64,000 bases of DNA from Drosophila persimilis (lineage: Eukaryota > Arthropoda > Insecta > Diptera > Drosophilidae). The stretch is taken from positions 3,286,001 through 3,350,000 of the forward strand of contig NW_020825289.1 of assembly GCF_003286085.1 (NCBI RefSeq). Direction: 5' to 3'. This document shows, in pieces, positions 1 through 13,561 of the stretch. The translations under genes were made by a program, and so were the position numbers. The stretch's first letter is position 1. Every line of letters starts with the position of its first letter. The notes beneath the pieces are model-generated. The model saw only the letters and a program-made list of their open reading frames with translations, was not told where the DNA came from and made no database searches.

Positions 1-2852
<2,852 letters not shown>

Positions 2853-3180
2853 CTTTTAGTTGCATGCAATACCTAGTCCTGTTCGTTCGGTAAAGGATAG
2901 AACATTTAGTATGACACAAATGCACATGTACTTATGTACACGTTTTCTCAGAGCGAAACGTCGATGCCGCCGCCACCAGCGGCTTTTGCAATTTTCACCA
3001 CGCAGAAATGCCACAAAAGTGTGGTTTAAACACACAAATTTTAGTCTTAAATGAAAAGAGACATTCTTCCCAAGCCGGCACTTACCCAGATTACACCTTC
3101 AATTTACTGCTTCACCAACAATTAATTAACAATTAACAATTTTCCCGGTTTTGCAAAATTTTTTTCAATGCGGCAGCCAT

Positions 3181-3300
3181 TTCTAGTGCGACCGCGGATT
3201 TATCGTTAAAAATTATACGGTCCGACCCTTCGAAAAATACCAAAACATACCGTCTTACTTTAAAAATATACCGTAAATATACTGACGAGCTCAAGTTCTA
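3181..3300 (-). promoter_or_regulatory. Prp8 promoter: Motif 1-like site plus ATATACC array
   Basis: On the minus strand, CGGTCGCACTA at about 3193-3183 resembles the Drosophila core-promoter Motif 1 (GGTCACACT) with one change. Just upstream is a stretch with GGTCGGACCGTATA, then several GGTATRTTTT-like units at 3222-3275 that resemble Motif 6. The Motif 1 plus Motif 6 pairing is known from fly housekeeping promoters. The position about 330 bp upstream of the ATG allows a 5' UTR of roughly 300 nt. The transcription start itself is inferred. Confidence 0.6.
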
Positions 3301-4150
3301 TTATACATATTCCTCGTTTTTGATCTTCTGTGGAACATTAATTGCTATATAGAACATTTATCCATGCCCACATAGTTTTATCCAATTAATTCATAAATTT
3401 TGTACTTAACTGGCTTATTTTAACTACTTGCTTTTATTGCATTTTGCGTAAAAAAGGTTTTAGCGAAAACGGTCAAACAAATGAAACTTAATAAAACCTA
3501 AGAGAAAAATCGTTCCAACTGCCTAACTAAAACTCTTAGTTCTGCCCACATAATTTTAGCCCATTGATGAATAAATTTTCTACACAATTAGTTAGTTTTT
3601 AGTACATACTTTTATTGTATTTTGTCTAAAAAAAGGCATAAACAAAACAGTTCAACAAAAAAAAAAACAGTAGCAATGTTGCTGGTATTTGAAGACATGA
3701 TGCGTGTATAGCCTTTGTACACCATATTTCGTTAATTTCATATGAAGATGAATCGTAATTTATAAAGACCTTTTCTCAAAATTAAATTCTTTAGACATAT
3801 TCATGTATATTGTTAGTATCTTGTATATATTCATCTCGATCCTGATACCTACGGAGCCTGGGATGACAAACATTTTCTCAACTCTAAGACATCCTTTTCC
3901 CTAGGGTATAAGCTCTAACCATACAGTATATATATACTGTATGGTTAGTGGGATAAGGTAGGGTTGCCGGTAATCAATGTTGTCAACCGGTTATTCACCA
4001 ATAAATACTCGTTTATTATCTTCCGTCGAATATTCTCAGCTATATAGATCTCTCAGTTTTGCCCAGATCATTTTATATGGTTGATGAATCAATTTAAATC
4101 AGGATTAGCTACTTTTAAGTACTTGCATGTTTTTGTTTTGAAAAAAAACA
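3278..4150. repeat. Dispersed AT-rich repeat relics, several units
   Basis: No coding potential is seen. The sequence contains repeated variants of one unit of roughly 120-160 bp, recognisable by 'gcccacata.ttttat' followed by 'ttgatgaat.aat' and an AAAAAAGG-like A-run (3360-3480, 3538-3650, 4015-4150). The same unit returns at 25480-25580, 25785-25860 and, inverted, at 56990-57260. It is probably an old mobile-element fragment family; no terminal repeats could be defined. Confidence 0.55.
3915..3948. repeat. Perfect 34-bp palindrome
   Basis: The two 17-base halves are exact reverse complements; the left half begins ctaaccatacag and the right half ends ctgtatggttag. A related palindrome with a shorter AT centre is at 24719-24752 inside a MITE. 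It could be a minimal foldback insertion or a structured terminator-like element; its function is unknown. Confidence 0.85.
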
Positions 4151-4515
4151 CGGTTTTAGTCGCAGTGCTGTGACGTCAATGCTGCTAATATTTGCACTCA
4201 TTTGTTGTCAACCAGGGTATAAACATTTGTAATTAATAAAGACCTGGTCTTAGATTTTTTGTCTATTCATGCATTTGATTAGATTCTTGCTCATAAATCC
4301 TGATCCCAGTAACAGTTCTTGGTATCTGTAAGAAGAATAATAATTTCAAAATATCGTTTAAAAAAGAGACTGACTAGTTTCTGTATTAATTAGAGCCTGG
4401 GATGACAAATATTTTCTCAGTTCTATAACATCTATTTCCCACAGGGTATGTGAACATGGAATTAGCAACATGTGTGCGTCAACCGGGTAAAAGAGGTCCT
4501 TACCCGATTCAAGTT

Positions 4516-7500
4516 CTGTTTTTTTTTTTTTTATCTGGACGTTGACATGCAATGACTGCATCTTTCAAGAGGCGATGCAGTTACTGCACCGGCAAGTGGC
4601 CCGTGTGACACCAGCAGAAGGCTGTTACGCGCGGATCCCAGGCAAAACGCAGCCCTCCTCGCGCCCAACCGACCGAGGGGCGCTGCCGCAAGACGCGCGG
4701 TGCGTAGCCAAACCAAACGCGAACATGCAAGAAAGATAGCTATTAGACTAACATTCGAGGAAAATTAGCACTACACTTACTAAGAAACTAAGCATGCAAT
4801 CAAAATACAAATACCACTACAGTTACTAATTATTAGAAAGGTGTGTAAGGATTAATAATTTAATAAGAGGAAGAGAATTAGTATTGGATATAATATGGTA
4901 GAGGGAATTATAATCCGAGCATAAGACCCTAAACGGTTCATGCAAGGAATAATTCGATCTACAAAGTGGAAGGAACAACGGTATAAAATTTCTAGTCAGT
5001 CTAACAGGAATCGTGAAGTTTATGCGGCTCAACAGATCAGGGCTGTCTATGTCACCCCTGATCAAGTTGTGCATAAATATCACACCAAGCATTATTCTAC
5101 GGTTAACTAAGGATGGGAGGTTTACTAATAATAGTCTACTAGAGTAAGATTCTTAAGAGTCTTACACCCGCATCCCAGTTAAGGCCCCGCAGAGCAAAGA
5201 GTAAAAAGTTTTTCTGTACTGATTCTATACGGTCCTGGTGTACTTTGTACTGAGGGCACCATACACAGGAGCCGTATTCTAAGATCGGACGAACAAGCGA
5301 GGTATAGAGAGTCTTTCTTATATAGGGGTCGTCAAATTCCTTTGACCACCTCTTTATAAACCCAAGCACGCCCATGGCCTTATTTACCATGGTAGAAATG
5401 TGTTCGGAAAACTTTAACTTGGGGTCTAACATAACACCCAGATCATCCACCAGGGTAATTCTCTCAAGATAACCGCCAAATAGGGTGTTGGGAGCCAACA
5501 AAGGGCTAGAACGATGAAATGTCATAACTTTGCATTTCGAGGCATTAAGGTGTAACAAGTTTGCACATCACCATGACTGAAAGCTATTGAGATCGGATTG
5601 CAAGCGAGAATGAAATGAAATGTCCTTGTACTGGACACAGAGCTTAACATCATCCGCATACATAAGTACTCGAGAGTATGTTAATACTGAAGGTAAGTCA
5701 TTAATAAAGAGTGTGAAGAGTAAGGGGCCTAGATGGCTGCCCTGTGGTACTCCCGAAGAAACCTTTACTGGTAAAGAGAGGGAGTTTTTGAAGAGGACTC
5801 TTTGAGACCTAGAACAAAGATAGCTAGAAATCCATCTCAGGAGGTTGGGCGGAAACCCTAAAAGGTCAAGTTTATGTGCTAAAAGGGAATGGTTTACAGA
5901 GTCGAATGCTTTACTAAAGTCAGTGTAAATAACATCCGTCTGTAAGCCTTTAATAATGAAAGAGGTAAACTCTAACAAGTTCGTGGTGGTTGATCGTGAT
6001 GGTTATCCATGCTGAGTTGGAGATATAAGTGACTTGCAGAGATGTTGCAAATGCGGAGATAAAACCTTCTCAAAAAATTTGGGAATAGCGGATAACTTTG
6101 CTATACCTCTATAATTTTTTGCATCAGACTTGCTACCTTTTTTATGGAGAGGAATTATAAACGATTCATTCCAGATTGGGGGAAGCAAGAGGAATCAATG
6201 GACAGGGTGAATAGTTTAAGCAATGGTCCACACGGAGCCTCGGCGCAGTACCTGAGTACACAACCTGGAACCCCGTCTGGACCCGGTGAAAACACCGGTT
6301 TAACTTCGAAGATCATGAAGTAGGGAATATTCATTTAACAAGGGACTGAAAATGCCGTTCGACCTCGGTAGCTTTCCTCAGAATAGGTAGTTTGGAAAAA
6401 CTGGGCAAAAAGATCGGCAATTGCCTGATCATTATTTGCCGACGTATTACAAAATGATAGCGAGGATGGGTGTGCGGACGTTCTACGCTTACTGTTTACG
6501 AAGCAGTAAAACTGTTTAGGGTCCTGAGAAAAACGTATCCTGCAACGAGATAGGTAGTTCTTATAGCATTGAGCATTTGACCGAGCTATTACATAACGAG
6601 AGTGAGAAGTAGGAGAGCCCACTTCTTGAAATTTTTTATAAAGTCTTGATTTTAAGATTTTTAGACTGGATAACTCTTTGGTAAACCAAGGGGGTTTTCC
6701 AGATCTAATCGGACAAGAAAGCGGGACACAAGAATCAAAAAATGTGCCAAGAGCATTGTAAAAAATGTTTGTGCCTTTTGTGACATCAGTGCACAAGTAC
6801 AAAGCGGACCAATCAAAATCCCTAATTAGGTTATTAAGCTTCGCAAACTCGGCTTTACGAAAGCAGCGGACACGTTCAGGTAGTCTACTCGACCGATCCA
6901 ATACAGTTGGTCCTATATCTAGCGACACCTCGAAAGTAGGGTGGTAGGCGTCTTCAGGTATAGTGAGCGGAAGGGCTCGGGTTAACAACACTATGGTCGG
7001 ATCCGATACAAAGCATAGATCAAGGAATCGACCCAAGGAATTTTTCACATGATTGACTTGAGACAGGGACAGGTCAAGCAAGCCGTCAACAAAGTCATGT
7101 CGTGACATGGGCACTAGGATACTAGACTCGTTTACCGAAGACCAAACAGTTCCTGGCAAGTTGAAGTCACCAAGAACTATAATACGATCTTTATCAGATA
7201 GCGAGGAAGAAACAGCGGTTAAAGCGGACAAGTGCTGCTCATAAATTGAAATTTCCGAAGAAGGTGGGATATACGAGCAAGTAATGAATATAGCGAAAGC
7301 GGGAAGAATCAGTTTTACACACAGGAATTCCAGTTCCTGTTGAACTTGGACTGTGAAGTGTTCTGACGTGAAGTAAGAGTCCACCGCAATAAGACCCCTC
7401 CTGCACGTCGAGACGAACGGTCCTTTCTAAAAGTTGTGTACCGACCTGCCAAAACCTCGGAACTTAGAATGTCCGGCTTTAACCAGGTTTCAGTAAACAC

Positions 7501-7910
7501 AATAACGTGGGAAGCAAATGCAACACTATCCTGGAAAAGAATGCTGAGCTTACTACGCAAGCCTCTTACATTCTGATAGGTTACTAAAAGAGAAGTTAGT
7601 TTTTTGGAAAGGTTGGAGCAAGACGGGAAGTTGAGGAAGAGGAAGTTGAGGTTGGGGGTGGCACGCTGGAAAGATTTGTAAGCGATATGGGGGGCCTACT
7701 CTTCTTCTTAGCCTTAAACTCCTTCACCACCAAATGCTCCGGCCAAAATTTGGTGGAGCAAATGGTGTCAAATTGAGTTGGAGAGATGCTTATCTTAAAC
7801 AAGGCTATCTCCCTGGCATAAGAGAAGTTAAATTTCACCTTTAAACCCACGGCTTTTATTTTGCTTTGAATAAAAGCAATTACGTCATTAGATGTGAGGT
7901 CAGGGTTCTG
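4516..7910 (-). mobile_element. Degenerate non-LTR retrotransposon, about 3.4 kb, 5'-truncated
   Basis: Read on the minus strand, the remains are in order: the end of an ORF1-like protein (7910-7596), an endonuclease domain with FTETWLKPD and GDFN motifs (7560-6335), and a reverse transcriptase with DFSKAFDSVNH, SSGVPQGSHLGPLLF and YADDVKL motifs (6188-5139). The 3' untranslated region runs to an oligo-A tail, seen as a T-run at about 4518-4532 on the plus strand. Frameshifts or stops separate the blocks, so it is not autonomous. The hexamer gttctg lies next to both ends (4513-4518 and 7905-7910) and may be the target-site duplication. The clade (Jockey/CR1-like) was not settled. Confidence 0.85.
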
Positions 7911-8240
7911 TTATCGTATCGACTGGATACGAGTGGTGCGCGCCAAATATAAATTTTTTGAATGTGAACGACAAGCATTTAAATGTTATCAACCGGGCCG
8001 TCGTTGTTATAAAATCGGAGTAAAAAAGACCAATCAGGTTTTTAAGTACTAGATTCATTGTGCCAAATTTGTTAATGCCCCATCACAGAATACATATGTC
8101 TAAAAAATTATTAATTATAATTAACTTGTCAAGATATGTATCTTCATGACCCTGATTGGGATAACGTCTATTCCAGACCTCCCAGTGTTTGCCAAATCAA
8201 TGATCATGTGTAAAATCGATCTCCGGACTGTTGTGAACAC

Positions 8241-8246
8241 TATAAA
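8241..8246 (+). promoter_or_regulatory. TATA box of the small secreted-protein gene
   Basis: TATAAA lies about 30 bases upstream of a TCACAGT initiator-like sequence near 8270 and 81 bases upstream of the ATG at 8322. This suggests a short 5' UTR and a regulated, tissue-specific gene. Confidence 0.6.
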
Positions 8247-8321
8247 TATTGTAAGCTTGTTGGTTGCAATCACAGTTGAAAAACAGATCTTCGCCGGGAA
8301 CAAGTCGTTAAATCTTTAAAA

Positions 8322-8723
8322 ATGACAAAGGTGTGATGACGAGAGGAAAGGGTGTAAATGCGCAAATGGGTGTAAAACATTTTATGTTCCGTTTTGCTTA
8401 CAGACATTTGCTGTGCTTTCAGTGCTGGCTCTTTTAGCGTCATCTACATTTGCAGGACCCGTGGGAGTAAGTGAAAAAATTATAGTATATCACACCATAC
8501 GGACCAATTCAACGTAGATCGATTTGTTTCTTCCAAGAGGAAAATTTTCATGTCCGAGGGTGACCTCTCTACTGCCGACTCTGTCAGCTATGGCTACTAT
8601 GCGGCTCCTATTCCAGCTTACGGATACGGAGGGGGATATAAGTACGGAGGATACAGCGGCTACGGTAGATATCGCAGCTACGGAAGCTACTATCGTCCAC
8701 CAATTTATCCAGTCTGGGGCTAA
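8322..8723 (+). CDS. Small secreted Gly/Tyr-rich protein, 85 aa
   Basis: Three exons, 8322-8330, 8404-8466 and 8538-8723, all phase 0 with GT/AG junctions, give an 85-residue protein. The first three codons (MTK) splice onto TFAVLSVLALLASSTFAG, making a typical signal peptide. The mature part is short and basic, then rich in Gly, Tyr and Ser (GYGYGGGYKYGGYSGYGRYR-type composition), ending PIYPVWG. This is typical of insect cuticle, eggshell or glycine-rich peptide genes, but no named family was recognised. The tiny first exon is why a simple ORF search misses the start. The splice sites are predicted; the promoter spacing supports the model. Confidence 0.65.
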
Positions 8724-9212
8724 GGCTAATCCCTGAACATCACCCTTAAATGAACACTAGCGGCTTTACCACTATTGTAACCAAAGAAGTTGTGTAAACG
8801 TACCAAAAATACTGGCATTTGGGATGAAGTTTTTGACCCCAGAAACAATTAACACCGCCCCGGCATAATCGCAATAAAAGCAAAACATCTTATATATATG
8901 CTTTATTATTTTTGCTACACTTAGCTCGCCAAAACCGGCTTTCGAGACTGCCAGCGCTTCCGAAGAAACATAAACAGAAAGCCGGGTTGGCCAAGCGTAA
9001 TTACACATTTGAAACCCCCGACCCGACCTGGAGCAGGGGACTTGCTTGGACTTTTCCCAGCCAATGCTTTTACGGCACACACAGCCAACGCAACCAATCT
9101 TCGCGCATTCAAAAAAGGTTGCGCGAAATAACAAATTTTCGTGAATTCAACTACTGCTTCTCCAGCTTTATTGGGGCCTATGGATACATCTTATGTACAA
9201 AGAATTTACTGG

Positions 9213-9755
9213 CTAAAAATGGCGACGCGATCCCGAGTGGCGCTTCTGGTGGTGGGTGCCATCATGCGACTGGTTGCGGTTCTTCGATCGTTGATTGCTG
9301 GGAGCATGCAGGTGTCGATGCTTCTTTTGGCCCTGCACTGACTTGGTTGCCTTACTCTGTCCCGGCTTCTTGTGTGACGCGGATTGGGTGTGCTGCTTGT
9401 GGACGTGTGAAGTGATCGCAGGAACTGCGAGCTTGCCATGTTGGATGTGCTCCTGATCGTGTGAATGATGTTTAACTGTCTTCAGATGCCCGTTGCGAGT
9501 ATGGTGGGCCAGCTGACGATGGTGTTGGTTTTCCATCGATGCATCCGGATGCATAGCCAGGGCCACGACCGCCAAAAGCGTTGCCAATATAATAATCTGG
9601 AGCAGCGATCGGATACAATCAAAGTGATTCAAATAAACAAAATCGAAAAAAAGGATTGAAAGTCAAGCAAACGCTTATCTATGTTGATAAGATAAGGTCC
9701 CGTCCCATCTCTTTCCGTTTCCCCGGTCACATCAAACACTTACCTCCTTGAACAT
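9213..9755 (-). CDS. Secreted His-rich protein, about 131 aa
   Basis: Two exons on the minus strand: 9755-9744 (ATG TTC AAG GAG) and 9596-9213, joined in phase 0 over a 147-bp intron with GTAAGT donor and CAG acceptor. The join produces MFKEIIILATLLAVVALA, a clean signal peptide. The longer unspliced reading of exon 2 has no ATG, which favours the spliced model. The mature protein is rich in His, Gln, Lys and Ser, with few hydrophobic residues and no cysteine pattern, ending in a basic RHSGSRRHF tail. Metal binding or a structural extracellular role is possible from composition only. No named family was recognised. Confidence 0.65.
9674..9696 (-). promoter_or_regulatory. Cluster of three GATA sites in the intron of the His-rich gene
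   Basis: CTTATC (9674-9679), TGATAA (9685-9690) and GATAAG (9691-9696) lie within 23 bp inside the intron. Clustered GATA sites near a start are typical of fly midgut (GATAe) or fat body (Serpent) genes. Regulation by a GATA factor is inference from the motifs. Confidence 0.5.
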
Positions 9756-9886
9756 TGTATCGCTATATATTGTGTATGCTGTCGGTCAGCTTTACAGAGT
9801 TTCTGCGTCGAGTGGTGCAAGCGATTTGACGTTCGAGACTCGACTGTTTTTCGGAAACTCTTTCATTCCAGGTTATATCGTTATCT

Positions 9887-9894
9887 GTTATATA
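9887..9894 (-). promoter_or_regulatory. TATA-like box upstream of the His-rich gene
   Basis: TATATAAC on the minus strand, with GATAACGATA directly downstream, lies 132 bases upstream of the predicted ATG at 9755. It is the best TATA candidate in the right place and would leave a 5' UTR of about 100 nt. Confidence 0.4.
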
Positions 9895-9989
9895 CCCCGG
9901 TATACACGACACTCTGCTCAGAACCTCATATGTACATATATTTTAGTTGAGCTCGTCAGAGTTTTATCGCATATAAACTCAATATATGT

Positions 9990-10170
9990 GCTATGAGGAG
10001 TACATACATATGTATGTACATATATACATAACAATATGGAGTCGTTGAATTTTCCAATGTACAACAGCAGAGGAATTTGCTCTAGAGCTTAAAAACTTTA
10101 AAGCAACACATAAATAAATATATATGTATATATGTATACCGTTTGTGCATACATATACTCGTATACACAT
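9990..10170. repeat. Simple-sequence ATAC/ATGT-rich DNA
   Basis: Repeated acatacatatgtatgt-type units at 9999-10030 and atatatgtatatatgtatac at 10118-10140. Short ORFs across it are low-complexity artefacts. Confidence 0.7.
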
Positions 10171-10437
10171 GAGTGCACGCATGTACGCCGAATAGTGTTA
10201 TTTTCCCGCTGGCCATCTCATCTGTTAGGTCGCTTAGAAATTATTTGTACTTGGCGAAATCTGAAGGTAATCCGAAAAAGCTTAAAAGATATCATTGCAG
10301 TTTCAAACGGTAAATTGCCCAAAAGCTATAAAAAAACCTAAAAATTTGTAACATGTGGATTTTATGTGGATATGATTTCCTTTCTTCAAATAAATCACGA
10401 CACTTCAACAGGAAGAAAGAATATAAATACAATACAA

Positions 10438-10779
10438 ATGAATGCTCTTCCAGAAACTGCGAGACCTATGAGTAATTCTTAGTTCACAGCGGGCTATGGT
10501 TTCGTCTTTGGATGGGTCAATCCAAAGCGAAAGATACAAACTGTCCCTCCCTATTTTTTGATAATAACGGGTGTCTCCATAGGTGCAGCGATCAGATTGA
10601 TCAGTTCCTCAGGCAGTAAATTCTTTGAAGGAAAATTAAGCCCAGCCTGGACTAAGGACAATCTAGAAGAGGACAATCCTACTGGGCTCATCGATCTCAA
10701 TGGACTATTTTACGGGTATGGGCACGCGTTGCATTCCACTGTTAGCGCTGACTCGGGATTGGTTGTAATATTAAAATGA
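10438..10779 (+). pseudogene. Small membrane-type ORF with one in-frame UAG
   Basis: One reading frame of 114 codons is open from ATG 10438 to TGA 10777 except for a single TAG at 10480-10482 (codon 15). After the UAG the reading looks like a real protein: AGYGFVFGWVNPKRKIQ, one hydrophobic segment (YFLIITGVSIGAAIRLI), then an acidic-hydrophilic tail with KLSPAWTKDNLEEDNPTGLI. Three explanations fit: a recently broken gene, stop-codon readthrough (common in flies), or an exon starting at the acceptor TTCACAG/CGGGC (10489) whose first exon was not found. The family was not recognised. Confidence 0.35.
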
Positions 10780-11659
10780 GAAGGTAATGAGAAGCGAACC
10801 ACTTGAGAATTTTACTGCGTATTTGGCCCCCTGCGTTATTATCGATACGAACAATAACGTGCGAAGCAAACAATTACTCCCATTTGATTGATTTTTTTGT
10901 TGAATCTATTGATTTATAGTTTTATTAATATTGTATCTGCATATATAGTATGTATTTACTGGCGTAGGTGCACTAGCTTATACATGAATATGTGTGTTTC
11001 CCTTTGAGTGCTCCTTTGCAGCTGTTTCTCATTCTCTTCGCAAAACGGTGTACAAAATATTAATAAAAATATAAATAAAATATTTGATAGTATACAAAAA
11101 ACATGGGACTACTTGTATGATTCATTCCCAAATGGTTAAATATAAGTAATAAATGAAATAAACTGATTGAAAAAAAACATGGATATAAACAAAAAGTGAA
11201 AACATAAATCCAAAAATATTGGTTAATTCACAAATAAACTTATGATTAATACATAGTTGTTTTTTTTTTAATTTTTTAGTTTTTAAATTTTTTTTACATT
11301 TTTGCTGGATATTTTTCGGTTATAGTTTGATGTAATAGTTTACGACAATTTAGCTTGCTCTTAACGTGGCTTGCGCAAATAGATTAGTAGTGGGAATTAT
11401 AGAACGACTACCACAATAATTCGGGCCGCTCTGAAGACGAGTTAAAAACGATTTTCGGTTACATATACACCAAGATTTGAATAAAATGTTTGCTTTCGTT
11501 GAACACATTGGGGACAATATGTCGTCAGTATGTATATGTTGTGTGGCGTGATATCTGGGGATGCTGCTACGTATATTGCAGTTTGTGGATATACATATTA
11601 GTGTTGTAATAATGTAAAGGTTATGGTTTGCTTCGGAAATCGTTTCTCGCGCCGTAGAA
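10780..11659 (-). other. Antizyme 3' UTR and AT-rich flank
   Basis: No coding signal. An AATAAA signal on the minus strand (plus-strand TTTATT near 10920) could end the antizyme transcript, giving a 3' UTR of roughly 740 nt. Long A/T runs occupy 11250-11300. Confidence 0.4.
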
Positions 11660-12451
11660 CTACCCCTCGATGGTGTATAGGAAATAGTAGTTATCCTTGT
11701 CATTTATGGCCGATGGTGGGGCCTGTGGTGCCTTTCTAGACATTGGCTCAAAACCCATAAACAAAAATGCCTCAATCAAACGTGTGCGCTCCGGATGGTC
11801 TTTGCGCATGGCCATTACAATGCCGTCCACCTCAAGCTTATCCTCGGCAAACTCCAGCAAGGAGAGAAAGGTCTCCTTGGAGCCAGCTGGTGGTAAATCC
11901 TTGGGGAAGGCGACATAAAGCATGTTGTTGACTGGGTTCAAAATCGACATCCAATTCGTATACTGGTCTTCGGTCACATGCAGCTTGATGGAAATCTGCA
12001 CCGGTTGGTCATGCTGCAAGATCTGGCGTAGTACTTCCTGGCAATCATCGTCCGAGCACAACGAATGGATATCGTTGTGCGACTCCGAGTCAGAGCATTC
12101 TGACGAGGAGGAGGGCGACGAAGACCGGGAACTGACCTCGTACAAGCTGCCACCAGCCGAGTCGACCGAAGACTTACGGCTGTAGCCTGTGAAATAAATG
12201 AACAAATTCAGATGAGGAACACAAATCTCCTTCTCCATTTGCAGGGCTTACCCGTTAAGAGCGATGCCCTATCGTGATCTGTTCTGTGGTGGACAGGGAC
12301 ATCAGGACCACCACAGAGGCCCTACGCCAAGAGAGATGCGGTAGGACTCATTCGACATGTTCGTGGCGCAAGACGAAGTCGAAATGGTGCGGAACTTGCC
12401 ATCGGCAATTCCGCTATCATTAAAATCTCTTCTAACAATACTACTAAACAT
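11660..12451 (-). CDS. Oda: Ornithine decarboxylase antizyme, made by +1 frameshifting
   Basis: Binds ornithine decarboxylase monomers, sends them to the 26S proteasome without ubiquitin, and blocks polyamine uptake. ORF1 starts at ATG 12451 (MFSSIVRRDF) and ends ...VGPLWWS at UGA 12304-12302. ORF2 continues in the +1 frame (DVPVHHRTDHDRASLLT), then splices from 12252 to 12186 and runs to the stop at 11660. The joined product is about 241 residues. The antizyme core is clear: QVLRQILQHD-type start, then LLEFAEDKLEVDGIVMAMRK and RTRLIEAFLFMGFEP near the C-terminus. A Ser-rich acidic stretch follows the shift. The coding exon begins at acceptor 12458, so 5' non-coding exons lie further upstream. 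In D. melanogaster the gene is also called guf. Confidence 0.97.
12301..12307 (-). promoter_or_regulatory. Programmed +1 ribosomal frameshift site
   Basis: Minus-strand sequence UCC UGA U. The ribosome reads UCC, pauses at UGA and resumes at GAU, skipping one U. This is the conserved antizyme shift heptamer; polyamines raise the shift rate and so close a feedback loop. Both frames are intact on either side. Confidence 0.96.
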
Positions 12452-12804
12452 TGGGTCGCTGTAAACGAGAAGAAAGGCACATTAAAAATACAAAAATTAG
12501 TTTTAGTCCCTCTACTGAATGGAGTGTGCCTTCGTTGATTTTGTAGAGGCAAAATTTACCAAATCATTTTGGAGTTAATTGGTGGCGAGAAACACTGCTT
12601 AACGGCGCAATAGCTGAGGGCAAAGTAATAGCCACAACGCCAGTACTCTTATCAGCAATATGAAAGCAATTCATTTAATAATCTCCTCTCACGACAAAAG
12701 TACGTATGTATGTGCATTAACAAGTAAGTGTAAGTGTTTATATTTCAAAGATTAGATACGCTCGCGCCCTTATCTAAGTCGAGGGCTGACTAACGATAAA
12801 AATA

Positions 12805-12812
12805 TATCGATA
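12805..12812. promoter_or_regulatory. DRE element (TATCGATA) upstream of SmD3
   Basis: An exact DREF recognition palindrome 222 bp upstream of the SmD3 ATG. DRE is common in housekeeping and growth-related fly promoters. No TATA box is seen in the right place. Confidence 0.6.
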
Positions 12813-13034
12813 GGGACGTGAATGTCGTGAGGCTAATACAACCGTGCGCTCACGCGCACAACATGGCGGCTGGCAGCTGTCAAAACCGCGCCAGACACAT
12901 ACACACACAGACACTCGCCTCGTAAACGTTTGAGAAAAGAAAATTCGTAAAAATATTTCATCAGCGTCGAACTGCAGAAAAATCAATAATTAAAAGCTAA
13001 AAACGTTCGGAAAACACATAAAAATAACGCAAAA

Positions 13035-13561
13035 ATGTCAATCGGTGTGCCCATTAAGGTTTTACATGAGGCCGAGGGCCACATAATCACTTGCGAGACG
13101 ATTACCGGCGAAGTGTACCGCGGCAAACTCATTGAAGCCGAAGACAACATGAATTGCCAAATGACACAGATTACAGTCACCTACCGCGATGGACGAACCG
13201 GCAATTTGGAGAATGTCTACATTCGTGGCTCGAAAATCCGTTTTCTGATCCTTCCGGACATGTTAAAGAACGCACCGATGTTCAAGAAACAGACGGGGAA
13301 GGGCCTGGGAGGAACGGCCGGCCGCGGCAAGGCGGCCATTCTGCGTGCACAGGGTGAGTAGGCGGCTTTTGTTTTGCCGCGCGGCGCGTCACTTCAGTTT
13401 GCATATTAACGTTTGGTCGATTTCCAGCTCGAGGTCGGGGCAGAGGCGGACCTCCGGGCGGAGGACGAGGTAGTGGCGGACCACCTGGTGCTCCAGGCGG
13501 TGGCGGACGTGGAGCTTGGCAAGGCGGACCCACCGGCGGACGTGGACGCGGCGGTTTGTAA
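13035..13561 (+). CDS. SmD3: Small nuclear ribonucleoprotein Sm D3
   Basis: One of seven Sm proteins forming the ring on spliceosomal U1, U2, U4 and U5 snRNAs. Exons 13035-13353 and 13428-13561 join in phase 1 (CAG G|CT CGA) to give 150 residues. Sm1 and Sm2 motifs fill about residues 5-85 ([19 protein letters not shown], then [16 protein letters not shown]). The C-terminus is an RGG-type tail, the usual substrate for symmetric arginine dimethylation before SMN-dependent assembly. Its position opposite antizyme matches the published D. melanogaster arrangement, where SmD3 lies in an antizyme intron on the other strand. No oddities seen. Confidence 0.98.
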
